Shown: positions 25,269-35,670, counted from the stretch's first letter. The stretch is DNA of 64,000 nt from Fennellomyces sp. T-0311 (GCA_025266875.1 JALLLT010000026.1:496001-560000); one strand, 5' to 3'. The notes: a model not told the origin generated them from the letters alone. A program made the numbers and translations.

Positions 25269-25713
25269 ATGTCATCTTTTAAGATTCTCTGTATCACATT
25301 GCTTCTCACTCTCTCTCTCTTCGGTGCGCTGGCCGCACCTATCAAGCGAGGCGAAACCTTCAAAGGCGATGGTACATTCTACACTGTCGGCCTCGGTTCA
25401 TGCGGCACCGATGATAGTGACAGCGATATGGTTGCCGCCCTCAATGCACCGCAAATGGGCTCGAGTGCAAACCCCAACAACAACAAGAACTGTGGTCGCA
25501 AGGCTGTGGTCAAGGGCCCCAAAGGATCTGTTACCGTTAAAATTGTCGATGTAAGTTGGGGGAACTCAACAAAACAAAAAAGACTGACAACAGTAACCCT
25601 AATAGACATGTCCGCCGTGCAAGAAAGGCGATCTAGATCTATCGCCCGCCGCGTTTGGTAAAATTGCTGAATTCAATGATGGACGTGTAGCTATCAGTTG
25701 GAAATGGGCATAG
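25269..25713 (+). CDS. secreted RlpA/expansin-like double-psi beta-barrel protein
   Basis: Exons 25269-25550 and 25606-25713 give 129 residues. A signal peptide is clear (SFKILCITLLLTLSLFGALA, then APIKR). The mature part begins GDGTFYTVGLGSCGTDDSDSD, has NCGRKAVV, and after splicing VKIVDTCPPCKKGDLDLSPAAF, KIAEF and a final SWKWA. This is the small fungal DPBB fold shared by barwin, expansin-like and RlpA domains, with the catalytic-type Asp in GDLDLSP. Four Cys can form two disulfides. These proteins are found in the cell wall and in spores or hyphae; enzymatic activity is not shown for most. No separate carbohydrate-binding domain is present. The stop lies about 190 bp from the convergent gene at 25908. 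Confidence 0.92.
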
Positions 25714-25907
25714 AATCAGGTCCCAGTCCCCTCTTGTTGTATTAGCCCCTTTGTACGTCGTAAAAAAAAACTGTCATAAAAAACCACAATATTTTTTTGT
25801 TGCTACTGTGAGCTTGACGGATTTACTGTTACCATAGCGGTACTAGTAGCTAAAACAACACATGATTGTACAAATGTCCAGAACTCTGACAACTTATCAC
25901 CGACATA

Positions 25908-26135
25908 TTACGTATAGTCTACTTTCGGAAGCTTGGCCTTCAAATGATCAGCCTGTTGCTTGCCGACCTTGACGGCATCCCATCCGAGCTTGGCTTTTTG
26001 GAGCTCTCCCGCCAGTCCCGAGCTTGGTTCTGGAATTTTTGTCAGCGGTTCGGCTGTTTCCTGAGCAAATGAGGCGGCTATTAATAACATCACGAACAAC
26101 CACACGATTTTGAGAACGACGGGATCTTGTATCAT
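25908..26135 (-). CDS. small hypothetical protein with N-terminal hydrophobic segment
   Basis: A single open frame of 75 residues. The start sits in a good context (AAACCATG). Residues 5-24 are hydrophobic (PVVLKIVWLFVMLLIAASFA) and end with a plausible signal peptidase site before QETAEP; the rest is polar with ELQKAKLGWDAVKVGKQQAD, probably helical. I do not recognise the family. It lies between two spliced genes, convergent with the RlpA-like gene and divergent from the next, which leaves room for a true gene. Secretion or membrane anchoring is inferred from the sequence only. Confidence 0.45.
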   Translation of the reverse strand: MIQDPVVLKIVWLFVMLLIAASFAQETAEPLTKIPEPSSGLAGELQKAKLGWDAVKVGKQQADHLKAKLPKVDYT

Positions 26136-26275
26136 GGTTTCTTCGGCTTTTTGTCAGCCTTTTTTCCTAAGCAAACTATCCGCTGTTATATAGTAAACTG
26201 CTCGAGAAATGCATCAGTAAACTAAAATGTACGCGCGTCACAAACTTCGCCCCTTTTTTTTTGCTGCTTCTTTTT

Positions 26276-27943
26276 ATGCGTAACATGTCCGCAGTGGACC
26301 ATTATGCCGACTCGAGCAACGCATCATCGTCTCAATTGTCCTATCAGGACTCATTCCTTCGACTCTTTCGCGAAATATCCAAGCTGCAATGGGTGCGAGA
26401 ATCCCTGTCCTCCCATTCAAAGCATTACGAGGGATTGCAGCAACGACACAAAAAGGAGCAGAATATCAAAAGCAAGTTAGAGAGTCAGTTGTACGTACGT
26501 TGGTGCATAAAAAAAGGAGCATACCAGCAACGGAGGCTAATCCAGTTTGCGTACGTTAGGAATGAACGTCATTCAGAAGAGACTGAGGACCGAATACGAC
26601 GAACGCAAGTGAAATTGGACGATATCCAAAACCAGCTCCGGGACGCCGAGAAAATGGTAATAACCACACGAATTCTTAATTGGGTTATGCATTGATAGTC
26701 GTTGGAGGGTAATAGCTAGACGATTTGACGATGAATAAGCGACGACTCGACCGGTTTTGTGACGAGCTTCACATGCTCTATGACGAGGTATTAATGTTTT
26801 CCCGCCACATCTTCCCCAGAAATTGATGAAAAGCCTTGGCTTGCAGGTGGTTCCGGCTATATCCGATGATCCCGGCTTCGATGACGAGCAAAACCTTAAA
26901 AAAGAAGTTTATCATCTACAGCAAAGCATACCACAGGTAACCCTGAATTCATTGTTGTCATTTGTTTTTGTTGCCCTGACAACAGCTGACTTAGACTGAG
27001 GCCGATATCGACCGGTACCTTATTGCCCAAAAAGAATTGCACGAGGCTCGTGAGGCCATAGCGAAGGCAATGATGTTATTGCCCGGAGCTTCAACCTACG
27101 TGAATAGGCAGACCATGGTCAGCTACGGCATCAGCAGCAGTAGCAGCAGCGACAGTCTGGATGAGCTATATCCATTCAAGATGACTCTCGATCCTTCTAT
27201 AGCTACAACGCGAGGTAGAAAATTAAACGTATACTATTGCGTCATTTTCTAATATTTTGATTTTCCAGATGCAGAAAAACTGGCTCACAAAGCACATGAA
27301 CATTTGATTCAAGCATCACAGACCTGCAATGAGGTTCCGCTTATCAATATACCATCATTTAGCAAAGGTACATATAGCTGAGTTGCTTTAACAATCAAAT
27401 TTCTCAATTCATTATCTAGATGATAATGTGGTGAGTGCTCTCAGCGCATATCGTGACTGCAAGATGCAGATCGAAAAGCTATTACGAACAAAAATCAATC
27501 CTCGCTTCAGCCAACTCCAAAGTCAAATTGCCGTGTCACGCATACATTACGAACACCGGACAATTGAATGGGTCGACAAACAAATATCAATATTGGAAAA
27601 GGTATTACGGGAAAATGGCGCGTTGAAGAATATCAGCTTGGAGCGCGAAATGGGTGTATTGCGTATGGGGTCCAATGCGGCCATGGTTGCAGTTGCAGCT
27701 GAAGCCAGTGCGCGTGTTACTGTGGATGATGTTCTGGAGGTTGACTCATCAACAGCCGAGGTTGAACGAAACGGCCCCTTACCAGTTTACTCAAGACAAT
27801 CGGATCATCATTCAGATCATGCCGAATCTTCCTCACAACAGCCGGAAAGCAGTAACACTCAGCTGCCGGCTTACTCCTCCCATCATGAACCATTAGCAGC
27901 ATATGACGAGCATGATCAACCGCCAGCTTATTCTACCAGTTAG
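26276..27943 (+). CDS. coiled-coil protein with C-terminal PPxY/LPxY motifs
   Basis: Seven exons read in frame: 26276-26490, 26560-26656, 26716-26787, 26847-26936, 26995-27214, 27269-27367 and 27420-27943; 438 residues. The N-terminal half is helical with heptad-like stretches (KLDDIQNQLRDAEKM, NKRRLDRFCDELHMLYDE). The middle has EAREAIAKAMMLLPGASTYV, and QLQSQIAVSRIHYEHRTIEW follows later. The tail contains GPLPVYSRQ, TQLPAYSSH and QPPAYSTS, which are LPxY/PPxY-type ligands for the WW domains of Nedd4/Rsp5 ubiquitin ligases. I do not recognise the family and do not assign a function; a ubiquitin-ligase adaptor or substrate is possible. The first intron (69 bp) is a multiple of three and stop-free. 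The start could also be the next ATG, three codons downstream. Confidence 0.8.
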
Positions 27944-28547
27944 AAAAGAAGAGAGAGCATTTTGTATATCAAAAAAAGCATGCTACGTCTTGTACGTCCT
28001 ACTATTATTAAAAACAGCATGTATAGTGTATGATCACGAACAGTAAAGGGAAACTGAATTTTATTGTGCGTGCTACGTACATCATTGCGTAAGAAGGCGA
28101 TATGGGTGACAAATATATATCCTAACCTAATTCTTTCCAAAAAGAATACGTGCACATTATAACTCATCAAATGTCGTGCAATAAAGTACAAACGAGACTG
28201 GATGTCCCAGTGCATGTTAGTAGACTATCCCCGCGTTAAAAGTACACAGATACGCCTCACAGAGATTCTGGGCTTTCTTGCGATTGTCTTGAAATATACC
28301 GATGGACGCGATGCTCTACGTAAGAATGGACAGGAGGATTATCTAATATGGCTATTATGGCTACACACGATAAAAAGTTCCTACTCTTGGTCTTACTGCA
28401 GTCCAAGGATGTGGTTGCTGTTCAACGGTATTTATACTTATGAATGTGTTCTCCCCAATTATATTCTAGGGATATTTTGTTAATCAAAGAACGCCGCGCA
28501 AGTGTATCAAACTTTGGTATGTATGCACCAACGATGAACGTTGGTCA
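27944..28547. other. intergenic, left edge of the accessory island
   Basis: No supported gene. The open frame at 28202-28483 has no recognised motif. Confidence 0.45.
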
Positions 28548-29020
28548 GTGGTCAAAAGCCCATTGGCAAACAACAGTAATTAGTATGTCCTGATCTTTTG
28601 ATAAGAGATGGAGTGGAGCATGCTTGTGATGACTGTGGGGAGGATGATGCTGGCGGTATCGGAAAAAAAAAAGAAATTTTCGAGGAGGATTGCATGTGCT
28701 GAAAGTTCTAAAGATACCCTCAATCCTGCTCTGTCCGGAGTGAAAATTTGATATCTCTGTCTCACAAAATCAAAATGGTTGTATTAAATGAGAATGGTAA
28801 GTCAATTCACAGTACTTTATATCGCCATTTGCAGTGTATTTATATATCTTACTTTGTATGTAAAATATCATAGCAACGAGGACGGAAATGACGATTCTGG
28901 ATTATCCTGGTAGTCATGTTTGCAGACTACTTACAAGCAAGTATGAACCACATGTTTCACTGATATGATTACTGCTAAATTCTGTCTAATCCTTAAATTA
29001 ACGCTTTAGGCCAAGGTATA
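28548..29020 (+). pseudogene. decayed copy A of the island family (like 36219-38319)
   Basis: The stretch at about 28605-28680 reads DGVEHACDDCGEDDAGGIGK, which lines up with EVEYGCSENGGKEESGGG of the intact gene. About 200 bp further on, ILDYPGSHVCRLLTSKYEPH lines up with LLDSPAGYVTRLSRTRDYEV. Frameshifts and stops separate the blocks and upstream exons are missing. It runs in the same orientation as the intact gene and the second decayed copy at 33691. Confidence 0.65.
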
Positions 29021-29523
29021 TACTTCACTTATTCGGATTATCTGAGTAACTATAACCTTTAGCCTAAATATATCGGTTATTAGCTCTTGTTTTGCAGAAA
29101 AACAAGCTCATGAATGCATTAGATATACTGCCAAACAACTTCTTTAATTTTATCCTCTGTGGTAACTTCCCTCTTTCTTATTCTCACTATTTGCTCTGTC
29201 CGCGAGTGACGGCTCTTGTTTCGTCTGAGATAATGTCATATTTAAGCATGGTGAGTGACCGTTAGTGTAACTAAACTTTTGTGTGAGCCGTAACGTCTTA
29301 AGAACAGAAATTGGGTTAACACTTCACTATCCCGCACAACAAAAGTGCGTATCATTTTTGCCTGTCAGTGGTATCCATGAGAAGCACGAAGCATTGCTCT
29401 ATCGATACTTCTTACAGAAGTCTTCCATCCACCGTTGCGAGCACATAAGCACCATTCTTGAATCCGGCCACGACACTGTACTTTGCTCCCTTGTAATGGG
29501 TGTCGAGTTTTCCTTTGTGGTTC

Positions 29524-29805
29524 TTATTGGCGCCTATGACATACTCCCAGGTTCAAACATGGTATGAGGGTCAATTCTCTGAGTATTGCCTTAATATATT
29601 CAGACGCGAGGTCATCATTCATCATGTTCCGGCGATGCAAAAGATACAGGCGTTCATATCCCGAGACTCTTCCGTAAGTCTGCAATATGTCACGGTTGTG
29701 ATGTGCGATAGCCTGGCCGTGCGATAACCCAAATGGCAAAATGCCAATGGATGCATGTACCTTCGTACGATATGCGTATAGCACTGTTGGGCAAAAAGAC
29801 CCCAC
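29524..29805 (-). pseudogene. Ty3/gypsy-type integrase fragment
   Basis: The minus strand carries VLYAYRTKVHASIGILPFGL, a good match to the C-terminal part of Ty3/gypsy integrases (AYRT-x-x-H-x-x-x-G-x-x-PF-x-L). The rest of the polyprotein (protease, RT, RNase H) is not found nearby. The fragment lies in a piece (about 29235-29865) that is absent from the related unit at 34735-34785, so it was inserted after the duplication or lost from the other copy. Confidence 0.6.
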
Positions 29806-29956
29806 TTCTCCGGATGTTCCAGGGTTACTTACTTCAGAATTTTCACCAATGCACCATTCTTAAATATCGTCCCGCTAGCTGTATCACATTTCTCATCATC
29901 TCTTTTCTGCCACTTGTGCTTGTTCACTTATCTTTGTTAACCGCCAGTTTGTATTT

Positions 29957-30725
29957 TGTCCCCCTTCTTGATGATACCTTGAAATGCTTATAATAAAACT
30001 TAGGCGGTATTTCTGTGAGCAGCAAAACAGGCACATATCAAACGTACAATCTTGTGATCATTCATAGCAACGAGTTTAAAAAGATCTGCGGCAATGAGAA
30101 GCGATGAAGTAATGGAAATGGCGCCATTAAAACTGAAGTAGCGCGCGCGTTGCTTTTACTCGAAACATTCATGGATTGTACTGCTTAGATACACTGGGCC
30201 AGCAATCTGACGAACCTCCTGTATGGTCAGCAAGACCGCGTGTGTATTTTAGAAAGCGACTCACATTGACATGGAAACACATATAAGGACTATTATGAGC
30301 AAAATAATATTATGACAAAGTATGAAGAACATAGTGATAGCTTTATTTTTCCTTCTGGCACTTTCCGGTCGATCGCACTTAACAAGCTCGGTGTAATCAC
30401 TACGGAAACACAAGTTGTCAATCACTTGAAAGATCGTAGTTGCACTACCTCCACGCTTACATTACTGTGATGGGCTTAATTCTCTTTTGGTCTACTTGTT
30501 TTGATATCCTTCGACACAATCTTACATCCCCAAACGTAGCAGTTCACTATAATAACTGATATGAAGCAAACATCAGTTTTTGACTTACAAGTAGTAGATA
30601 AATCTTCTCCATTATATCCCGTTTCAGACGGTTGAATGTGGAATTGTCAGACCAGTTAAGAAATCTGGAGGGCCAGTCAGTATCCTGTGTATGTAGTTTT
30701 GATCATGCCTTGACTTACAGAAGGG
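29957..30725 (+). repeat. 769-bp non-coding module, copy A
   Basis: Collinear with 34871-35639 at a constant offset of 4914 bp, with no indel and about five substitutions by eye (all transitions). No open frame of note. Sequence on both sides is much more diverged between the two units. Confidence 0.9.
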
Positions 30726-30790
30726 CCTACTTGGTGTTACTTTCTTCAGTTCACTCGTACAGAATGAATTTCCAAGATGTAAAAGAAAGC

Positions 30791-31280
30791 CGCAATGTAC
30801 GCTGAGGGACTAGCAGGGACGTAACCTAACTAGTTATTCCACGCACACCACTTGTGCCGTCCGGCGTTAGCCTTGTCTTAGCACTCATGAATAAAAAAGT
30901 GGATCGCAATGCACGCTGAGGGACTAGCAGGGACGTAACCTAACTAGTTATTCCACGCACACCACTTGTGCCGTCCGGCGTTAGCCTTGCCTTAGCACTC
31001 ATGAATAAAAAAAAAGTGGATCGCAATGTACGCTGAGGGACTAGCAGGGACGTAACCTAACTAGTTATTCCACGCACACCACTTGTGCCGTCCGGCGTTA
31101 GCCTTGTCTTAGCACTCATGAATAAAAAAAAAGTGGATCGCAATGTACGCTGAGGGACTAGCAGGGACGTAACCTAACTAGTTATTCCACGCACACCACT
31201 TGTGCCGTCCGGCGTTAGCCTTGTCTTAGCACTCATGAATAAAAAAAAGTGGATCGCAATGTACGCTGAGGGAGGGACGT
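30791..31280 (+). repeat. tandem repeat, 4.2 copies of 114-117 bp
   Basis: Units start at 30791, 30905, 31022, 31139 and (partial) 31255 with CGCAATGTACGCTGAGGGA. Each contains GTAACCTAACTAGTTATTCC, CGCACACCACTTGTGCCGT and CTTAGCACTCATGAAT, then an A-run of 6-9 and GTGGAT. Units are nearly identical and differ mostly in A-run length, so the expansion is recent. A related two-copy version lies at 35671-35870. Confidence 0.92.
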
Positions 31281-31887
31281 AACTTGTTTCCCAGCAGCCA
31301 GGCATAATATGCGTGATGTCACTATCCTCCTTTTTTAGGCATCGCGTTATATAACTGGGTCTGTGGTGTGTCGTCTGTCTCACTATGGTTCATAAAAAAT
31401 ATATGTCTGTCACAATGGGCAAAAATAAAACACCGAGGTCACCAACCTCTTTATATATCTAATGTCTATCGCAATGGAATATAGCATTGTATAATAGCAA
31501 CTGTAGTTCAACTGTATAATGGGAGCAAAGGAGGTTCAAACAAGAAATTATCGTATCACAAATCGCGTTCCCGTTCTGCGGCTGGCTGCCTGCCACGCTT
31601 AAGTCCGGATATGAAAGCATTAATCTACAAAAGAAGCATTTCCACGACACCACTCTATTTTTTAGTGGGTTGACACACAGCGACTCTCGAACAGGTTCAT
31701 AGGATGGCCACTATGGCACTGGTCTACAGCCACACACAAAAAGTATTCAAAAATTTAAATTTTTGAAAAGGACCTGATAACTTTAACCATTTAAAACCAA
31801 CCTTCCCAACCACACTACAAGATTCAAAAAACAAAGGATAAAAGATAATGTTATATAGATGCATAATCAAAGAAAAAATAAGATTAT
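31281..31887. other. intergenic between tandem repeat and Tc1 element
   Basis: Probably contains the left end of the Tc1-like element: 31741-31790 has AAAAATTTAAATTTTTGAA, itself palindromic. I could not match a convincing terminal repeat with the other side. Confidence 0.4.
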
Positions 31888-32034
31888 CTAATAATGGGTG
31901 TGGCTACCTTGGGCATTAATCACAGCTTGACAGCGAGATGGCATACTAGCAACAAGGCTTTCTGCAAGCTCAAGACTTAGATTTCGCCATTCATCCTGGA
32001 GACAGACCTTTAGCTGTTCTTTATTTTTGATGTG

Positions 32035-32427
32035 TGTCGTATCCTGACATACCAGTCATCCACTGTCTACATACCTTTCCATCTCAGCCTTTGTTACATC
32101 CGTTCCTTTATTTTGACATCAACAACCGCACAGTTATCTATTGGCCTGTTCACTGACTTGTGCGTCGGTGAGATCTTGATCTGGGTTCAGACTTCAAGAA
32201 GGACCATTCACGTTAACTCAGTCTCTGCATGATTATCCGCTCCTTCGTAATAAGGCAGTATGATCATTAGGGATTACGGCGATAACACGGATTCGGCTCT
32301 GATAGAAAAGCATTCACCTTCCCCGTCCCGACTCATCATCATTATAAATAGAGAGTAGTTTTCTTCAATAATACATTATCCTATTTTGGTCTCGCCATTT
32401 GAAGCTTTCCAATTGAGCGATACCACA
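32035..32427 (+). mobile_element. solo LTR inserted in the transposase gene
   Basis: Begins TGTCGTATC and ends GATACCACA, so the ends are short inverted repeats of the TG...CA type. It is flanked by the 5-bp direct repeat ATGTG (32030-32034 and 32428-32432). Removing it with one ATGTG copy restores the transposase reading ..SRRHHIKNKEQLK.. in frame. A TATAAATA box lies at 32343-32350, as expected for an LTR promoter read on the plus strand. The 5-bp duplication fits both copia- and gypsy-type elements; the family is unknown. Confidence 0.85.
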
Positions 32428-32560
32428 ATGTGGTGTCTTCGGCTCTGAATCCGCCTTTCAAGAGCCCACCAAACATGTTCGATCGGATTCAGATCAGGAC
32501 TTTGTGCGGGCCATGTGTCAAACCCTCTAATCTGCCATCTAGTCTTATACCAGGTTGTGT

Positions 32561-32590
32561 ATGACCCTGTATGACCCTGTATGACCCTGT
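32561..32590 (+). repeat. 10-bp unit ATGACCCTGT, three copies
   Basis: Exactly three tandem copies of ATGACCCTGT inside the transposase gene. Two extra copies add 20 bp and throw the frame; one copy would keep it open across the third catalytic residue. Confidence 0.95.
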
Positions 32591-33301
32591 ATGGCAGCTG
32601 GCACCATCCTCTTGAAAGATGAATTCACGTTCTGGATGATCATCAGACAGAGCGCGAAGAAACGGAAGGAAATTGTCTGACAAGCAGTTGACATATGCAT
32701 CCTGGTCCACGGCGCCATCCAAAATTACAAGAGGTCCGAAACCTCCTGCCCAGAAACAGCTCCAGATCATAACCGAACCTTTGCCAAACTTTACCGTTGG
32801 CACAATATGGTTCCGGTCGTACCGTTCGCCTTCGCGCCGAAGTACACGGGCCCCTCCATTATTGCCCCACGTGGTAAAATGCGATTCATCAGAGCAAATG
32901 ACATTGCGCCATTGACCCACTGTCCAGTTGGCACGTTCACGAGCCCAGTCCAGCCTCTTTTGCATGTGCGCCGTCGTAAGTGCAGGCTTAAGTGCAGGAG
33001 AGTACGAACCAAACCCCAGCCTCCCCAAATAGTTGATAATTGTGTTGCAGTGGACGTTGATACCGACTTGCTCTAAAGTGACCTGGTGTGCAGCATATGG
33101 CTTGAATGGATCAGCGCATACAGATTTTACAAGCGCCCTTTGGCCTCTTTCAGTGATGGTACATGACTTTCCACTTCTCTTCTTGGGCAACGTTGTCCCT
33201 GTTTTCTCCCAACGATGGAAAATACTTGACACAGTTCCCTTGGGAATGCCGAGTTTGGCTGCAATGCCACCAAATGATAGACCTTGCTCGTGTAAGCCGA
33301 T

Positions 33302-33463
33302 CACTGCAAATAATTTTTGGTGAATTCTGGTGAATAATTTTTTTGAAGTGGTTAAGCATAAGCTTTTTAACCGCTCGAGTTACCAAAAATGGTAGTACAA
33401 GTGGTTAAAAAGCTTATGTTTAACCACTGTAACCGGTTTTAACCATCGAAATTTTTTGCAGTG
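33302..33463. mobile_element. 162-bp MITE-like element with CACTG ends
   Basis: Outer inverted ends CACTGCAAATAATTTTT and, on the other strand, CACTGCAAAAAATTTCG. Flanked by the 3-bp direct repeat GAT (33299-33301 and 33464-33466). Collapsing one GAT restores the transposase reading CGRIIGLHEQG in frame, which fixes both boundaries. A second, internal inverted repeat of 27 bp (33348-33374 and 33401-33427, 2 mismatches) makes it a nested hairpin. CACTG ends with a 3-bp duplication are typical of the CACTA/EnSpm superfamily, but no transposase is encoded. Assignment to that superfamily is inference. Confidence 0.8.
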
Positions 33464-33690
33464 GATGATGCGACCACAAGTGAACTGGTCGTACTCTTGA
33501 CTTTTTTCACGCTGTATATTAGTTGTGTCGCTAAGTGGCATGGTGGTTTTATTGAGAAAATTTGGGGAAAGAAAGGGTTTAAAAAAGATGTTGTGCCAAT
33601 ATTTATGCATGTTTTACTAATTAATTGGGGAAAAGGGATCGGACATGCGTATCTACGTTGGTACGAAACAGCAATGATCGCAAGATAAGT

Positions 33691-34335
33691 GGCCAGAAGC
33701 CTATTGATAAGCAGCAGCAATCGGTTCGTCCGGATCTTCTTTTGAAAAAGATGGACTTGAGTACGCTTGTGGCGAATGTGGCAAGGAGGATTCTGGAGGA
33801 GTAGGGAAGAAAGAAATTGTGGAACGAGGGTTACATGTTCCTAAAATATTGGAAGATATTTTGATCCGAGCCTTGTCAAAAGGAAAAAAAATACGATATC
33901 TCTGGCTCGTGATATTCGAGTGGTCGCATTGAATCAAAATGGTACGTCAAGTTACAGTGATCCCCCGCGTTTCCTCCCCCGTCTTTTCCTCACCGTTGCT
34001 GCTCCCTCTGCTTTGGCTGTCTATCCGCGCAGCTTTACTATTGATTTGACCCCACTTTTTCCTCAGTTTTGGGCGTTCCACCCGCTGTAGAAAATACAGG
34101 GATTCACTGTGCTTTTTATAACCGTTTGCTGGTGGCGTAACATACATAATGGACACTTACTCTCATACACTCTTTTGTGTAAACAATATAGCAACGAGAA
34201 AGGAGATGTCGGCCATGGGCTGTCCCGGCGATTATGTGTGCAGACTACTTACAACAAACAAGTATGAAATACATATTTCACCTGATATGAGTACTACTAA
34301 ATTCTGTCTAATCCTTAAATTAACGCTTTAGGCCG
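33691..34335 (+). pseudogene. decayed copy B of the island family
   Basis: Reads FEKDGLEYACGECGKEDSGG then HVPKILEDIL, matching EVEYGCSENGGKEESGGG and KVPKLLKDML of the intact gene at 36219. Later PGDYVCRLLTTNKYEIHI and LILKLTL match PAGYVTRLSRTRDYEVPI and LPILKLIL. Stops and frameshifts occur between, and upstream exons are lost or unrecognisable. VRPDLLLKK in another frame matches KPDLLLTK, showing at least one frameshift. Confidence 0.75.
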
Positions 34336-34870
34336 ACGTATAGACTTCATTTATTCGGATTATCTGAGTAACTATAACCTTTGGCTTAAATATATCGGTT
34401 ATTAGCAGAAAAACAAATTCATGAATATATTAAATACACTGCTAATTTAAATGTGTTTTCTTTGGCACAAATTGGTACGGATTTTTATTTATATCGGTTA
34501 ATGTACTGCTTTATAGACTTGACTAAAATATGTTTGAATCACTTTCTTGGGGAGAATATGGACTACAGCGAAGAAAACCACGGATAGCAAAAGGAAGTAG
34601 CTAATATTAGTAAAGAGGCGACGGGATAAATCGGGAAAACGGGCTCCATAAGAAAACCGTAAAAACACCTTTCCGTAATTTGGTAGATGTATTCTCTGTG
34701 TAACTTTGCCCTTTCTTCGCACTATTTGTTCTGTCCGAGTTCTGTCCGGAGATAATCCCCACATATATTACCCAACTAGCTATATCACATTTCTCATCGT
34801 CTCTTTTCTGCTATTTGTACTTGCTCGCTTATTGTTGTTGACCGCCAATCCGTGGTATTGGTTCGTATAT

Positions 34871-35639
34871 TGTCCCCCTTCTTGATGATACCTTGAAATG
34901 CTTATAATAAAACTTAGGCGGTATTTCTGTGAGCAGCAAAACAGGCACATATCAAACGTACAATCTTGTGATCATTCATAGCAACGAGTTTAAAAAGATC
35001 TGCAGCAATGAGAAGCGACGAAGTAATGGAAATGGCGCCATTAAAACTGAAGTAGCGCGCGCGCTGCTTTTACTCGAAACATTCATGGATTGTACTGCTT
35101 AGATACACTGGGCCAGCAATCTGACGAACCTCCTGTATGGTCAGCAAGACCGCGTGTGTATTTTAGAAAGCGACTCACATTGACATGGAAACACATATAA
35201 GGACTATTATGAGCAAAATAATATTATGACAAAGTATGAAGAACATAGTGATAGCTTTATTTTTCCTTCTGGCACTTTCCGGTCGATCGCACTTAACAAG
35301 CTCGGTGTAATCACTACGGAAACACAAGTTGTCAATCACTTGAAAGATCGTAGTTGCACTACCTCCACGCTTACATTACTGTGATGGGCTTAATTCTCTT
35401 TTGGTCTACTTGTTTTGATATCCTTCGACACAATCTTACATCCCCAAACGTAGCAGTTCACTATAATAACTGATATGAAGCAAACATCAGTTTTTGACTT
35501 ACAAGTAGTAGATAAATCTTCTCCATTATATCCCGTTTCAGACGGTTGAATGTGGAATTGTCAGACCAGTTAAGAAATCTGGAGGGCCAGTCAGTATCCT
35601 GTGTATGTAGTTTTGATCATGCCTTGACTTACAGAAGGG
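34871..35639 (+). repeat. 769-bp non-coding module, copy B
   Basis: Partner of 29957-30725. The same 769 bp, without indels, between decayed copy B and the two-copy tandem repeat, immediately upstream of the intact family gene. Confidence 0.9.
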
Positions 35640-35670
35640 TTTACTTGGTGTTCCAAGATGTAAAAAATGC

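Larger units (their letters stand above)
31888..33541 (-). pseudogene. Tc1/mariner-family transposase gene, broken by three events
   Basis: DDE transposase of the Tc1/IS630 superfamily. ATG at 33541 opens MPLSDTTNIQREKSQ; then a helix-turn-helix (GRIIGLHEQG, KLGIPKGTVSSIFHRWEK). The first catalytic Asp is in CSDESH, the second in QEDGASCH, the third residue (Glu) in DLNPIEHVWW. The end is ASMPSRCQAVINAQGSHTHY and the stop at 31888. Lesions: a 162-bp insertion at 33302-33463, a 10-bp unit triplicated at 32561-32590 that shifts the frame before the third catalytic residue, and a 393-bp solo LTR at 32035-32427. Allowing for these, the whole coding region is otherwise continuous, so the copy was inactivated fairly recently. 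Spacing between the second Asp and the Glu would be 35 residues. Terminal inverted repeats were not resolved. Confidence 0.9.

Noticed and set aside
30791..31280. Tandem repeat as a CRISPR array
   Set aside because: Units are head-to-tail copies of the same 114-117 bp with no variable spacers, and the genome is eukaryotic.
29957..35639. The two 769-bp copies as LTRs of one retrotransposon
   Set aside because: They do not begin TG and end CA, the region between them holds a Tc1 element, satellites and family pseudogenes but no reverse transcriptase, and homology continues beyond both ends in a diverged form.
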